The position numbers and the translations under genes are program-made. This document shows, one piece after another, positions 10,640 to 23,600 of a DNA stretch of 64,000 bases. How positions within the stretch are numbered: the stretch's first letter is position 1; every line of letters begins with the position of its first letter. The DNA lies in assembly GCA_963995525.1 (NCBI GenBank), contig OZ023213.1:38358571-38422570 (forward strand). Reading direction: 5' to 3'. A model generated the notes under the pieces. The model worked only from the letters and a program-made list of their open reading frames with translations, had not been told where the DNA came from and searched no databases. The DNA is from Escarpia spicata. Taxonomy: Eukaryota > Annelida > Polychaeta > Sabellida > Siboglinidae.

Positions 10640-11320
10640 CTGCATTAGGATTTTGCAGTAATGGGTGTGCTCGTTAAATTGCATATTGGTGCATGTGAAG
10701 TAAGTAAGAAAGTAAAGACAATGTAAATTAAAAACATTTTATTTAAACTATTTGATGAGACCATGACTACAAAATTATGAAAAGCACAATACAACTACAG
10801 GTACAATCACGGCACTTGATGTGTATAATGTAATAATTTTTAATATCACATACACATAAAATGCAAAGCAACAATAGAAACAAAAATTAGGAAGAGGTTG
10901 AAAAAATGTCAGGTACATATAACAAAACAAACAGTTACTTTCATAAAAATTCTTTGTTACAAAAAAACAACACTAGTACATGTGATATCAAATGCTAGTT
11001 GTATGTTTACAACTCACAGAATTAGTGACTAAAAATTATGTGTATTTAACAACAAATTTTAATATTTAATGCCCATAAAATGTAAGCCAATGAGAAAAAT
11101 TTCTTAGGAAGATGTTTAGTTGAACAAATTTAATATGTACATATCAAATAAAAATTACTATATTATGATTTTTTGTTAAAAAAACATCACTAGGATATAA
11201 AATTCAAAAACGTTGTAGTTTGTGCGATGCTTGGTTTGTTTACAACTCGCAAAAAATAGTGACTGGACTAGACAGGGTCATCGCCATGTGACTGAGAATT
11301 ACATGTACAATCGCTACATG
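10640..11320. other. AT-rich, no gene recognised
   Basis: A/T-rich sequence with several runs of A. I see no ORF or repeat unit with support. Confidence 0.5.
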
Positions 11321-11545
11321 CTACATTGCTCCAGTTTATTCAGCTGTATGAAGAGTACCGACTACAGACGGTGGATATTTTTGTATGAATAATCTTCGCA
11401 TATTAATTTCAGTGTGGCTGAATACTTCCCACAAAAGTCAAGATGGTGTTTTCGATTTAACAGGTCTGCCAGGGAGTAAAGTTTAAAGCGCTTTTAGTAA
11501 TCCTGAGGACTGGATACTACACCATATCAGAACTAAACTTACTCA
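11321..11545 (+). mobile_element. SINE body, 5'-truncated
   Basis: It matches the body of the tRNA-headed SINE at 2.75 kb from the CTACATTGCTCCAG point through CAGCTGTATGAAGAGTAC, GTGTGGCTGAATACTT and CCTGAGGACTGGATACTAC. The tRNA head is absent. Confidence 0.8.
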
Positions 11546-14010
11546 AGTGTGGTTTAATTATCATGCAAAATGAAAATTAATGTAAATTATTTGTGAAAAT
11601 ATAAAACAGTTATAAAAAGAATAATTTTGAAAAATGATACATGGCATGAAAAATATATAACAGTCCTTGTGATACATAGAAAATTTAAACAAGTAAAATG
11701 CTGCTATCAGTGTATCAACAGATTGTTGTTGAAAAATGTGAAAAGGCTTTCAATACCATTACTTCCTCACAAACTTGTGCCTGGTGTATGTTGCAAGAAC
11801 TCAGCTGGCTGCCACTGACTCTCAGCAACACAAAGACAATGAAACCCTACCACTGTAACAATTCTGGATAATTAATGTATTTTTCATGGACACTGCTAAA
11901 AGTTATAGTTGAATTGAATACAAATACCTTGTATTATTGACTTTTGATAAATGTGTCGTCACATAAAAATATCATACATGTCAGAGCCATCCTAATTGTC
12001 ACTTTGTCTCCGGTATGCAGACGTACAGCAAAAAGTCAGGAAGCTGGTATGCAGTACCATCAAAGACAACGAAAACATACAGCGATGTCATCAGTATCTA
12101 AACCCATGCAGTTCACCGAAGAATGCTTGACACTGAACCTGTCTGACAGCATCGAAAGTTGTTGCCATATCTGCAGACCCTGGCACCCACCGTTCCGTCA
12201 TCAACTGCAGAGCTAGTCAGGCGTCACCACATTCTTATGTCGAGCAACCTGCATTCTACATTGGTTTCCAGTCAGTCAAGCTAACTGACTGACCTGGAAG
12301 CCAGTGTACACCCCATCGGCACTGGGAAATCTGTCACGGATTCAACACGACACAATTGAGATCACTCAGTGGACATTCATATGACAAACTTTTAATATGC
12401 AGCATGTTGCATGGCTGTAGAATCTTGTCCGAGACAAATACAACTGCCCAGTATGCCATATTAACTTGGAGAGCTAGTGGTACTAAGCACACTAGTTCAA
12501 TCTCCTGTAAAACAATATATTCGGTAAACGAAAACAGGCATCATAGTAGTGTTGGGAGTAAATAATTATGGAGTGTTCATTGTCATAACCAGTATATAAT
12601 AATGTTTCATGTATGACCTGCAGCATTTCACAAGAAAAAAGGCAGCAAGAAATGTTCTACTACAGCTGCATCTATACATATTGGTTGTATACCAGGGTTG
12701 TTCCGGGGAAGGGTGGCTTGATACAGCATGCAGACATTAGTGGAATATGCAATTTTTCAAAACGGTGAACAATTTTAACTATTTTTTTTACTAGGTGTTC
12801 ATTGTCATTAAGAATTTAAAATTGTTCAATTTCATTACAGTGACGCCTGATCTTAGTCAATATTATAGACTGATTTGAATTCTGCTAATCACTAAAGCAT
12901 CAGTAAAGCGCATTTGTATTTTTTGTTCAGTATACAAATTCATGTCAGTGTCTGCCATGTGTAACTACTATACATATTCATGTTTGACATTTTAAGCCCG
13001 AGGTTGAATGGCCAAGGTGAATGTTGGAAATGACAGAATGAGGTGTTATTGTGATGCTAACAATATATTTTCCTCGTCAAGTATTCAAAGGTTCATAATA
13101 CGTATGTCTACCTTCTTCAAGAATGACTAATTTATTTTATAAACTTTTTTTCAGAGTCATCGCCATATGCTAAATACTGTTTAAAGGTGCATTGATATGT
13201 CTGTGTTGATACACTTGTGGGCATAATATACAAGTGCAGAAGTCAATCTTGTTTTCTATGCCCAAGATGTTATTATTAAAATGTGTATGAAAACAAATGT
13301 GGTATATTTAAATGTGCACATTAAAATTTGTTGATAACTTATACGTGGTTGATTGTTATAAATTTGAAATTACCTGGATTGATAAAATGTGGGCCTGCCG
13401 CAGACTATGTATCCTCCCTGTGCCTGCCTGGACTGGGTGACCGCCTCTAGCCCCTCCACTGCCTCCTCTCATTCTCATTCATGGGTTGCTGTGTGGTCTC
13501 TAGCAATATAATGATTCAAGTTACATATATTATTATGTATTCATATATTGCTGTGATGAGAATATATACGTAAGAATAGCCGGCATATGTCAGTTGAAAG
13601 GTATCACAGGATACCAATTAATGCATTACATACACTATAGCCAGGCATCAAGGACCACAATGGAGACAAGTGCGTGCATTTTCTTGTGTAATCCTTATAT
13701 ACTCTAGGTGTATTGATATTTTATGTATTTACACGTTTACATTTTTATATTGAATAAAATCATCACCTTCATGCTTGTCATATACAAATCTAAATTATTA
13801 CCCGCTGTAACGACAAATCTTTTTTTGACGATTAAAAAACAGGTACGCATTTTGTTTTGTTAAACCGACTGTGCGCACTAGTTAAACTATTCACACATTA
13901 CACATCTGGACATAAAAGAACAGGATTGGCGATGGGCAAACGAATGATTGAGCACCTTTAAATGGAAGTTGACGTACCTTTGCTCTCGGCAGACAAAACA
14001 TTTATAAAAT
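11546..14010. other. No gene recognised over about 2.5 kb
   Basis: Short ORFs at 11.63-11.82, 11.94-12.22 and 12.36-12.57 kb (+) are of mixed composition but carry no motif I recognise. A possible 3' splice site (CTCCGGTATGCAG, about 12020) precedes the second, so an exon cannot be excluded. The rest is AT-rich with no visible element. Confidence 0.4.
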
Positions 14011-14017
14011 ATAATTA

Positions 14018-14246
<229 letters not shown>

Positions 14247-14434
14247 ATTCGCCTTACAATTGTTAATAAGCTTGTAAGAGTAATTTATTATAATATGATT
14301 AACAATTTACACACTTTAGTGGAATATCTTTCATTATCAACAAATACAACAGTACAACAACGCAACATTGTGTCTATGCAATTGGTCGCGCTAGAGAGCA
14401 CAGCGCCCCAGGCGAACTGAAGCAATACTATTGG

Positions 14435-14990
14435 CTGCAAAACTCCTTTTCCCAGTGAATTCAACGGTACTTGACGCGTATGCCAGTCACATCGCAGTCC
14501 ATTGGTTTACATACGGCCTTGCACATACGTTGATGGCCTCATATATGCCTGCCAGTCCCACCAGTTGCATTTGCAAAGACAACTGCCCTGGAATTACACC
14601 AATATGGGGTTGTGCAATAGCATTGCTGGAACGCTAGATGTGTCTGCCCAGCCTAGTTTTAAAAGTGTTCATCATGGCTGCAGACACAACTGTTTCGGAC
14701 AGACCGTTCAAATTCTTTATAGTTTTGTAGAAAACAAACTGTTGGGGTAAACCTGTGTCCTGGCTGGCACCTGAAATCGCGCAGTGTGGAAACCGTGTTG
14801 TTGATTGAGCGAACGATGTCGCACAGGAAGAGCTGTCTCTGCGTGTAAGGACTTATAGAATAATACTAGGCGGCTGATCTTTCTGCGACGCTCTAGGGAC
14901 TCCCACTTTAGAGTTCTTTCATCATTAATGCTACGCTGCTTTCCCAACTGTCTTTATTCATTATAAATATTGCCGCTCGACGCTGTAATT
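14435..14990 (-). mobile_element. LINE ORF2 C-terminal fragment
   Basis: On the minus strand, 14717-14947 contains ERTLKWESLERRRKISRLVL then FYKSLHAE. This is the pattern (L-x-W-x-x-L-x-x-RR-x-x-x-RL-x-x-x-YK) found after the RT domain in CR1/Jockey-type LINEs. Upstream a frameshifted RRAAIFIMN block fits the usual lead-in. The downstream part is decayed. A GT microsatellite lies at the upstream edge. Confidence 0.65.
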
Positions 14991-15006
14991 TCTCTTTTCC
15001 ATTATA

Positions 15007-15175
<169 letters not shown>

Positions 15176-15569
15176 CCGATGCGGCGCTCGCATATTCGAG
15201 CGAATATTTGAGCGAACCATGGCGAAATATTTCGTGACTAAACAATTAGATTTATGTTTCGAATGCATTTTGTAGATGTAAAATTGAAAGGTGCTACGGC
15301 AACAAACTTCACCATAGACCAACGTTATGAGCAATACATATGTAGGAGTAGATACTTGATCTCTATAAGGTTTCAGTCTGAAGAAGTATTATTCGTTAGT
15401 ATAACACACTATGCTATATTGACCATCAATAACTCTAGCAGCACCTCGTCGTTCTAAGCATTGTTATAATGTCTCAACTTTTCTAGGCGCGGAGTAAATC
15501 GTTCTTCACCAACCAATTTCCGTAATTATTATAGGATGTTGTATGTCATTTGGTGGAAGTTCGTTGACT

Positions 15570-15800
15570 CTACGTTGCTCCAGTTCACTCAGTTGTATGA
15601 ACGAATACCTGGCTATATGTCGTGACTGATAATGGTGTGTGCAAATAGTCTTCGCACATTAACTGCAGTGTGGCTGAATTATGCCCATAGAAGTCGAAAT
15701 GGTATACGATTGAATAGGTATGCCAGTGAGTAAAGTGTAAAGCGCTTTCAGCACTCATAAGGACTGGTTTCTGCGATATATAAGAAGTTTCCTTTACTTT
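15570..15800 (+). mobile_element. SINE body, 5'-truncated
   Basis: It begins at the same point as the 11.3 kb copy (CTACGTTGCTCCAGTTCACT) and runs through GTGGCTGAAT, GTGTAAAGCGCTTTCAG, AGGACTGG and ATATAAGAAG. No tRNA head. Confidence 0.8.
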
Positions 15801-15858
15801 GTTACTCTTTACTCTTTTACATCAACATATTACTATATTGGCGTCATCAATGCTCTTC

Positions 15859-15879
15859 ATAATATATATATATATATAC

Positions 15880-15912
<33 letters not shown>

Positions 15913-15935
15913 TTTATAAATATATATATATATTA
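15859..15935. repeat. TA-rich microsatellite
   Basis: TATATA runs with ACATACATA and TTTATAAA interruptions. Confidence 0.95.
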
Positions 15936-16560
15936 AATACATCGCCAAGTATTCAATTAGAAGTCAATGTGCCAAGAACGCGAACGGACATGGAAAGTGG
16001 ACATCCATCAGCACCTCGCAGGGTATACTTACTCGTTAGTGTATTAATATGTGAATACTCACACACATGAAATGATAATTTTAATCAGTAGTTCGATAAT
16101 CTCCACAGCCCTCGCGTACATGTCATAAATTAAAACTCAGGGAAATACGTCAGAGTTCTTTCGTAATTATTTGTTGACAAATTGGATACTGCTTATCGAT
16201 TTTCAAATTGACAAACTCTTGATGGGCTCTGAGCTTGGTTTCCAAGGAGTTACCTTATTATTATAATTAAATAATATCAGGAAATTCTCAGATATAGAGT
16301 TTCTAAGAAACCGTTTCATAAACCACTGGATCGAGAATTCAATCCGCTATCAAGTAGCATGCGTGGATTCAACATCAGACAGTATATTTTGTTTCAAACA
16401 TTTGTCAGATCTTGTGTGACTATCATTGAGCACAATGGTTGAACTTATAATGGAACAAACGTCACATCGTCGTGTGTAGGCGACACTTGGTAATATATAT
16501 ATATATATACTACGATAACACAACAAGTACAAAAGCAAATAGAGTCAAAGGTGTATCAAA
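15936..16560. other. No gene recognised
   Basis: AT-rich sequence with a short TA run at about 16494-16509. No coding signal seen. Confidence 0.5.
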
Positions 16561-16563
16561 TAT

Positions 16564-16994
16564 ATAGGCGCCGGAACGAAATTAATATTGGAGGAGCTGA
16601 GCTTGAGCACCACTCCACTGTCGGCTCGACAGATGACACCTGAAGACGGGGAGGGGGTGTTCAAGATGTTTCGCTGCCGCGCCGCCATAACTTCATCTTC
16701 TCTGCTGCAGCCGCGACGTTCCGAATTTTTAAAGCTCTTCAGACTATCCGAAAACCTCGAATTGACACCTCCCGCTGGAGGCTCGCCAACGAAACCAATC
16801 TTCACGCTCTCTAAAATATTTAATTGCACCAATAAATATTGGGGGCTAATCTTATCTCCAGCCCACCAACAAACATTACGCTAGAAAATGCACAACCGTT
16901 CTATCAATATTTGGGGCTAATCTTATCTCCAGCCCATCTCCTCAAATTTTGTGGGTCAGCCATCCGTAATCCCCCTCCCCGGTCCCGGCGCCTT
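16564..16994. mobile_element. Putative MITE with GGCGCCGG ends
   Basis: The left end AGGCGCCGGAAC is matched by the reverse complement of the right end, AGGCGCCGGGAC. Inside, a block GGGGCTAATCTTATCTCCAG is present twice (about 16851 and 16914), giving an internal duplication of about 63 bp. The higher GC content sets it off from its surroundings. Long ORFs on both strands (98 and 95 codons) mirror each other and show no domain. Confidence 0.5.
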
Positions 16995-17589
16995 AGAAAC
17001 ATGTGTAGTGTAAGACCTACATTAACGCTATGTGTGTTGTCTGAATACTCCGAAGACTCAGAAGAGCAAAGCTTTTTATTAGTATGCAGTGTACGTGTTG
17101 GCTCTCGCCCAAAGGAAATATGGCAGATGCGTGACATAGATATATTTAAATGCTTAAGCCAATTTGTCACTTTGCTGTCCTCCTGGATGTTACATCCCGC
17201 CATCTTGTCTTACTGATAACAAACTGCATTGTTGTTAACTGCCGGAGTTGTTGTTAACTGTCATATTTTATTTGGTTACGCCATCACGTCAATGCACATC
17301 CTCTTCTTCTTTGTCTGAAACGTCTAGCTTGAAAGCTTGGATAACGAGGTTTTCTCTTGGTGTAAGGCAAGCAAGACCAGGCCACCAGAGTCTTCTGTGT
17401 CTGATGAAGTCTCACATGAAATCAGTGGTGAATGTCATACCTGACATGGCAATTGTTTAATCGGTTTGCCCGTTCGCATTTATCTGACAAATGTCAATGT
17501 TTAATCTGCCTCTTGCATCAAAGATAGTTACTGGCAAAATTAAGGCTACTGATAGTAGGCGGGATTTCAGTCTAGCCGAAACTTAGACA
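16995..17589. other. No gene recognised
   Basis: No supported coding region. A 70-codon frame at 17.25-17.46 kb (+) has no motif I recognise. Confidence 0.45.
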
Positions 17590-17702
17590 AGTTCATTCAC
17601 TCCACATTGCTCAAGTTCACTCAGCAGTAAAAATGAGTATTTCGCTGTATATAGTGTAGATATTTGAATATGAATAGCACCTAAGAGACGTCACGATGGC
17701 GT
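17590..17702 (+). mobile_element. SINE body fragment
   Basis: CTCCACATTGCTCAAGTTCA followed by CTCAGCAGTAAAAATGAG and a GTAGATATTTGAATATGAATAG block match the other SINE bodies. The copy is cut at the GT microsatellite. Confidence 0.65.
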
Positions 17703-17713
17703 GTGCGTGAGCT

Positions 17714-17715
<2 letters not shown>

Positions 17716-17795
<80 letters not shown>

Positions 17796-17850
17796 TCTGT
17801 GAATGTGTGTGCGTGTGTTTGTACATGTGATTGTGCGTTCGTGCGTGTTA
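17716..17850. repeat. GT microsatellite
   Basis: A GT run with interruptions toward its right end. Confidence 0.97.
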
Positions 17851-17954
17851 ACGGCATGCTGAAGGGGAAATCGGCTAGGTGCCTGACAAAATGGCCTGAA
17901 AATTGCTGTTTGTACGGAACAGAAAGAAAAACATTGCAAACCGTCTCGTATTAG

Positions 17955-19333
17955 CAATACAAGTATAGTTGCGTGAGGCCTTTTTTAAAAGCTTTGGCAA
18001 AATCAAGCAGGGTTGCATCTGTTTGTGTCTTGTTGTCCGTAACAGTCATCTAGTCACGGACTATCTCGATGAATTGAGATTCACATGACAGTTTGTGTTG
18101 AAAGTAGAGGACGATGTTGTGTTTGTTCAAGTGTTTCCACATATGACTTAGAATTACGTGTTCAATGACTTTACAGAGGATGCATGTTAGTGATATTGGT
18201 CTGTAGTTTGCGGGGTCAGATTTATGGCTTTTTGTGTATTGGAGTTACTAGTGCTTGGAGCCAGTCGTCGGGGAGTTTGCATGTGTTGTATGACTGTTGG
18301 AAGACGTGTGTTATAATGGGAGCCATTTCATCTGCAGTTTCTTTAGGAACTCTGGCTGGGAGTTCATCTGGGCCAGTAGCTTTGTTTTGGTAGAGATTTT
18401 TCAGTTGCTTGATTACTCCAGCTGTAGTAGGCATACTAGGGTAAGAGGAAGGTGCTTGTTGTGGGATAGGATATATTTCTTGGGAGAACACGGAACTAAA
18501 TTGGTTGTTCAGTGCATTTGCTTTGTTATGATCATGGATGATTGCTTGTTCGTTTACTTGCAAGTATGCCAATGTTTCTCGTTTGTCTGCTTTGTTGAAT
18601 GACCAAAATTGCTTAGGGTTTGTCTTAAAGCTGTCTCAAATGTTGTTGTTTACGTAATATGTGTAAGATTTAGCTGCTGTCTCAATGTCATGCCTTCTGA
18701 TTTCTTTGAACTTTTCCCAGTCGGTATTTAGTCCACATTGTTTTTTATGTGGTTTTTGTTGCGTTTTCGTTGCATTCGTATTATTTTCCGTGTTATCCAG
18801 GGGAGGTGGGTTTTTGCTTTGGTGTTGCGAGTAGGGATGGTATTGTTGATCAGTGTGGCAAGTTGAGTCCGAAAAAAGATCCAGTTTGTGTTAATGACTC
18901 GTGAATTGGGGTCCATGTCAAAGTATTCTGTTGTTAATTGGGTTATGCCGTCTTTAAGTTTCCCCCAGTGTGTGGATTTGTATTGAAATACTTTGCTTGA
19001 TGGTTTTCTGTTGCGAACTGGATTTAGGTTGGCACTGAAGGATACGGCTTCGTGATCACTCATGTTGATTATTATGGACGGATTTGAAGTGAGTATTAGG
19101 TCAAGGATATTGCCAGAATCGATTCGTGTGGGGTCATTCACCATGTTTTGCAATCCAAATTCACTCATAATTTCTAGTAGTTTATTGTGTTTGCTGACAA
19201 TACTATTGCTTGTGGTTTGTTGGTTGCCCCAGTCGAGTTGGGGTTGGGGGATTGGTAAGAGGATGCAATGTATATGGATTTGTTTTATGCAAAGTGGATT
19301 TGTGTTCATACTATTTGACAATTGGAGTTATTA
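17955..19333 (-). mobile_element. CR1/Jockey-type LINE, endonuclease to RT, truncated at both ends
   Basis: Minus-strand reading from 19321 starts inside the APE-type endonuclease domain: a TRIDSGNILDLILTS block, then SDHEAVSF, the catalytic SDH motif. The linker region follows to 18728. After frameshifts, 18572-18222 gives the entry to the RT domain (NKATGPDELPARV, LPDDWLQALVTPIHKK). Then comes NYRPISLT, and a decayed DFAKAF in place of DFSKAFD at about 17990. The element stops near 17955. The fingers are preserved but the YADD block is missing. Confidence 0.85.
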
Positions 19334-19956
19334 ATAATACATTTTTATTTCCACAATAACATTATAACACATATATGATTTTATGTTTTAATTATATTCA
19401 CAATTATTGTAGAAAAGGAGAGGGCAGAAGTTTAACACTTATGAGGTAGTTTCCCTTTTTAAAACAGTTCTAATACATGAACATTTTGAATTATTATAAC
19501 ATAATGAGATTTGCACATGCGTCAGGTGTAGTCGATTCCTTTCTGGAATATAATCCCATGGTTGTAGTTGCGATCTGACCTACCTAAACCAAGTTTTTGA
19601 CAAATTAGCTTCCCTAACAACCAACCTAAAACCTACAAAACAAGATGGCGAGCTAGTAAACAACAGGTATAAAGCGCGCGAAACCCAAACCACCCCCAAA
19701 TCAACTCATATAAATAGGTGCATTCTGCCAGAGACATAGAGTTAAACCTACAGTATTATCATTATTAGTTCTATTTATAGACCATCAGAGATCAACCTGA
19801 AATAAACAGTAAACACAATATACAATAAACTATGTAGCAATAAGTGAGTGCAGGGAAGTGTCTGCCAAATATCGTGTTAGCTCGATTTCAGTTTGAATTA
19901 TCAACTGTTAACTGGTTCAAAATACACAAATATAAATATATAATGTTTTTAAAGTC
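19334..19956. other. No gene recognised
   Basis: AT-rich spacer between two LINE remnants in opposite orientations. No structure seen. Confidence 0.45.
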
Positions 19957-21800
19957 ATGAAACTGTCCAGTAGCAAATTTAAGCATGCGGTCAGAAAATG
20001 TAAAAAAGAGAAAGAAACTTTTATTGCTGATTCCATTGCACAAAAGTTATATCAAAAACATCATCGACAGTTCTGGAAGGAAATTAAGAACCATATGATC
20101 GGTAAACCAACGAACATTGATGGTACACATGGTGATGTCGATATTGGGTCAATATGGAAGCACCACTACGAAAATATATTTAATGATGTGAAGGATAACC
20201 GCTGTGACAATGTTCACTTTGATTCCATCAATGACAATAATGGAATTACTGGTGATGCAGTTGAAATGATGGGTATTATTAATTAATTATCATGCAATAA
20301 GTCACCAGGTCTGGATGCTGAAATCGCGATGCTATTGTCTACACTAGTGACCTCTATTATGATGCTGCATGGCAATGTTCCGAAATCAGTCTCAGGGTAT
20401 GTTATTGTATCGGTTATTAAAGATAAAAATCGACGGGTAGATGACAAAGGTAATTACAGGCCAATATGCCTTACTAACATATGATCCAAGATCATAGATA
20501 CCGTGATAGTCAACAGAATGGAAACATACTTGCAAACTACGCCTTATCAGTTTGGATTTAAGCCAAAACACGGAACGGAGCTGTGTGTGTTTACATTTAA
20601 GGAATTATTAAGATGTTACACTAAAAACGGTTCAGCTATGAATGTTGCGTTTCTGGATGCGTCAAAAGCATTTGATCGAGTCAATCGACATAAGCTGTTA
20701 ACGAAATTAGAACAGCAATACGTACCGAAATATATTCTAAGAATACTCAGCAAAGAGTTCAATAACCAATGTGTATGTATCCGATGGGGATCTACCTACT
20801 CGGAGGGCAACGGTGTTAAGCAAATTGGAAAGTTATCCCCTTTACATTTTAACATTTACATGGACAATTTGAGTGTACAACTATACAGACAACGTATGGT
20901 TGTAGTCTGGATACTATATTTGTTATTCACCTGATATACGCTGATGACCTACTTCTATTCGCTCCTTCCGCCAAGGGACAACAAACTTTACTTGACATGT
21001 GTTACTGTTATGGGTGTGAGCACGACATTCAGTATAATGCTTCTAAATCCCTGGTCATGCACTTTGATTCTAGAAATTCTAATCTTGCCAGGGAAATGAG
21101 GAAAGGAGTTCAACTTCGCTACCTCTTGTAAATACCTTGGGCATGTCATTTGTAACGACTTATTGGATGAGGCTGACATTCAAGCCAAAGTGAGACTTCT
21201 TTATGCCAAAAATAACGTGCTACGACAAAACTTTCAATTTTGCTCTACAATTGTAGAGAATAAGCTGTCTACTGTATATTTCATTAATATTTATATGTGT
21301 GCGCTATGGGTTAATTTTAGAAAAGCAAATTTTCAGCAATTTATTGTTGCCTATAACAATTCATACAGAATATTGAACAATCTGCCGATGAGATGTAGCG
21401 CAAGCCACATGGTTGCTACAGCTAATGTAAAATCACGTAAAGTTTACAGTTACATTGGGGTGATCGACATTGCCAAAGTTTCGAAACGGCAGCCGCAGGA
21501 AGTGGATTCGAACGAAGATACTCTCAGGAACTTGAACGTGAACATGATTGGCACGCACCACTTCTTGGGATTGGAAAACGATACCGTTGCTGTACATTAC
21601 CCTTTTTGGAGAATTACTGATCAGACTCAAAGACAGAACTTAGAAACGTCGTCGTCGACTTACAAAAACAATTTCTACCATCGACCGCAACCGCATGCAG
21701 AGAACATCGTCAACACAGTAATTTATTGGACTATTTTAAGTTTGACTCTTTTGTACTCCATTACAGAGTTTGCTTTGATATATCAGGTGTGAAGCAGCGA
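19957..21800 (+). mobile_element. LINE RT fragment, unclassified clade, several stops
   Basis: The frame opens with a basic linker (HRQFWKEIKNHMI). A TAA and frameshifts follow, then NKSPGLDAE, NYRPICLTNI, FGFKPKHGTEL, the first catalytic block VAFLDASKAFDRVN, and IYADDLLLF with the YADD motif at 20937-20948. The K-S-L block (NASKSLVMHF) and CKYLGHVI follow in a new frame. A thumb-like region (21163-21792) contains RILNNLPMRCSA. At least three stops or shifts make it inactive. The last 350 bp of that ORF has no match I can name. Confidence 0.85.
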
Positions 21801-22860
21801 AGCGGAACGACCGCTCGAGTAAATGCCAGACGGCAACAAAACGTCGTCAACACAGAGATTCACACGTCTTTTTAAATAAGATATTTTTATACTCCTTTAC
21901 AGAGTCTGCTTTGACGTGAAACAGCGGGGCTGAACGACCAGTAACGTAAGTGTGAGGCGGTGATAGGCACAACATAATCTTATTGATAAAAAGGCATTGA
22001 GCAATTTCACAAATTCAAATTATACTTATTTCAGCTGATTTGTCTGGCTGTTTGCCACTAGGTTTTTAAGATCAATGAATCAGTGTGGTTTTCTCATTAA
22101 TTGTTCGCATTTCGCAAATCCCCTTTTATAAATTATTTCCTGGTGACTAAGCTGGAAGAATTATAGTTTCTGCTACCAACGAAGTTCTATGCATTTTGTT
22201 GCATTTGCTATTAACATTGTATATATGTGGCTTCTTCGCTATGTCGGAAATATTCTCATATATTTTGATTAGGAATTTTGCTTTAAGACTACTGCAGAAA
22301 CCGTTTGAACGAAATAGTGTTCCTGTCAATGAAAATGAGTGTCTAACAGAAATGTTTCTCTTTTGAAACTATCGGGTTGTATTAAAATGTATCGCTATAT
22401 ATGTGGTATTTTTCTTCTACTTCCGCGGTACACTGGGGATTTTGTTACGTCACCTCTAGATGCCACGGCACGCCGATTGAGAAGCACTTGTTTAAAACAT
22501 TAGTACATTATACACGCACCAAGGACATTCGAATTCTGTCTACAATTCGGTGTTGATGATAAATGTTGAATATTGCATTGATACTAAAGAACTGTGTTTA
22601 TTCACACCAAAACCGTGTAGAGATAAATTATTTTATCCAGAAGAACTTCAATGAGATTATGTAATAATATGCCCATTATTATATTGATCATTGTGCTGAC
22701 GTATGATGAAATATATAAAATTCAATAGAAACATAATGCGAGTTGTGTGATCACGAAAAATGTTCTACAACGAACTGCTGAAAATAATTACGTACGTTAA
22801 TGCGAATGATATGCTTACCAGAAAAAGACAATATTAGCAGTGCATGTCGTAGTTAGATCT
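21801..22860. other. No gene recognised
   Basis: Two similar short blocks (AACATCGTCAACACAGTAAT at about 21703 and AACGTCGTCAACACAGAGAT at about 21839), each followed by TTTGACTC/TTTGATAT-like sequence and a TACTCC(A/T)TTACAGAG block, form a duplication of roughly 135 bp. Nothing coding is supported beyond it. Confidence 0.5.
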
Positions 22861-22864
22861 GAAT

Positions 22865-22918
22865 AACAAATCGGTGCTACCTTTAACATTCTAATGTTAA
22901 AGGTAGCACCGATTTGTT
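22865..22918. repeat. Perfect palindrome (26-bp arms, 2-bp loop)
   Basis: Positions 22865-22890 (AACAAATCGGTGCTACCTTT, then AACATT) are the exact reverse complement of 22893-22918, separated only by CT. An arm pair without one mismatch and with almost no loop is unusual. It is not part of any element I recognise. Confidence 0.97.
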
Positions 22919-23118
22919 GAAAGTAATTGCTGAATTCGAATGTCTAAGTTGCGTGTTAGTTTGTGTTGAACGGTTATGTTTTCACCGAGTGGAATAACTC
23001 ATCTCTTACAGGCGTGAAATGACACCGGCATGCCCCATCTTTTGTTGCTTACCGACACACAACGTTCTGCTGTTAATAATTTGTCTGTACGCCTTTTTTG
23101 AATATCGTTTTGTAAACA

Positions 23119-23554
23119 CCCAACCAACTCAACTCCGTCCAGTATACACCGTTCTTGGATTATGTTGTGTGTGTATGTTCGCGCGTGTGTGTGATGTGTG
23201 TGTTTTGCGTGCATGCGAGCGTGCGTGCGCGCGCGAACATGTGTGTGTGTGATGTGTGTTGCATGCGTGCGTGCGTGTGTTTGTGTGTGTGTGTGTGTGT
23301 GTGCATGCGCACGCGTGTATGTGATGTGTGTGTTGCGTGAGTGCGTACGTGTGTGCGTGCGTGTATGTGTGCGTGCATGCGTGCGTGCGTGCGTGCGTGC
23401 GTATGCCCACCCAACCAACTCAACTCCGTCCTGTATACACCGTTCTGGGATTATGTTGTGTGTGTGTATGTTCGTGTGTGTGTTCGCGGGTGTGCGTGTG
23501 TGATGTGTGTTGCATGCGTGCGTGCGTGTGTTTGTGTGTGCGTGCGTGCGTGTG

Positions 23555-23594
<40 letters not shown>

Positions 23595-23600
23595 AAAGTT
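23119..23600. repeat. 291-bp tandem duplication carrying GTGC/GT microsatellite
   Basis: The block CCAACCAACTCAACTCCGTC through TATACACCGTTCT and GATTATGTTGTGTGTG occurs at 23120 and 23411. Each copy is followed by its own GT/GTGC/GTGTGCG tract and a GTGATGTGTGTTGC motif. Cys/Val and His/Thr ORFs across it are artefacts. Confidence 0.9.

Noticed and set aside
16588..17216. Opposing ORFs of about 95-125 codons
   Set aside because: Open frames on both strands of a GC-rich MITE-like element, mirror images of each other, without motifs.
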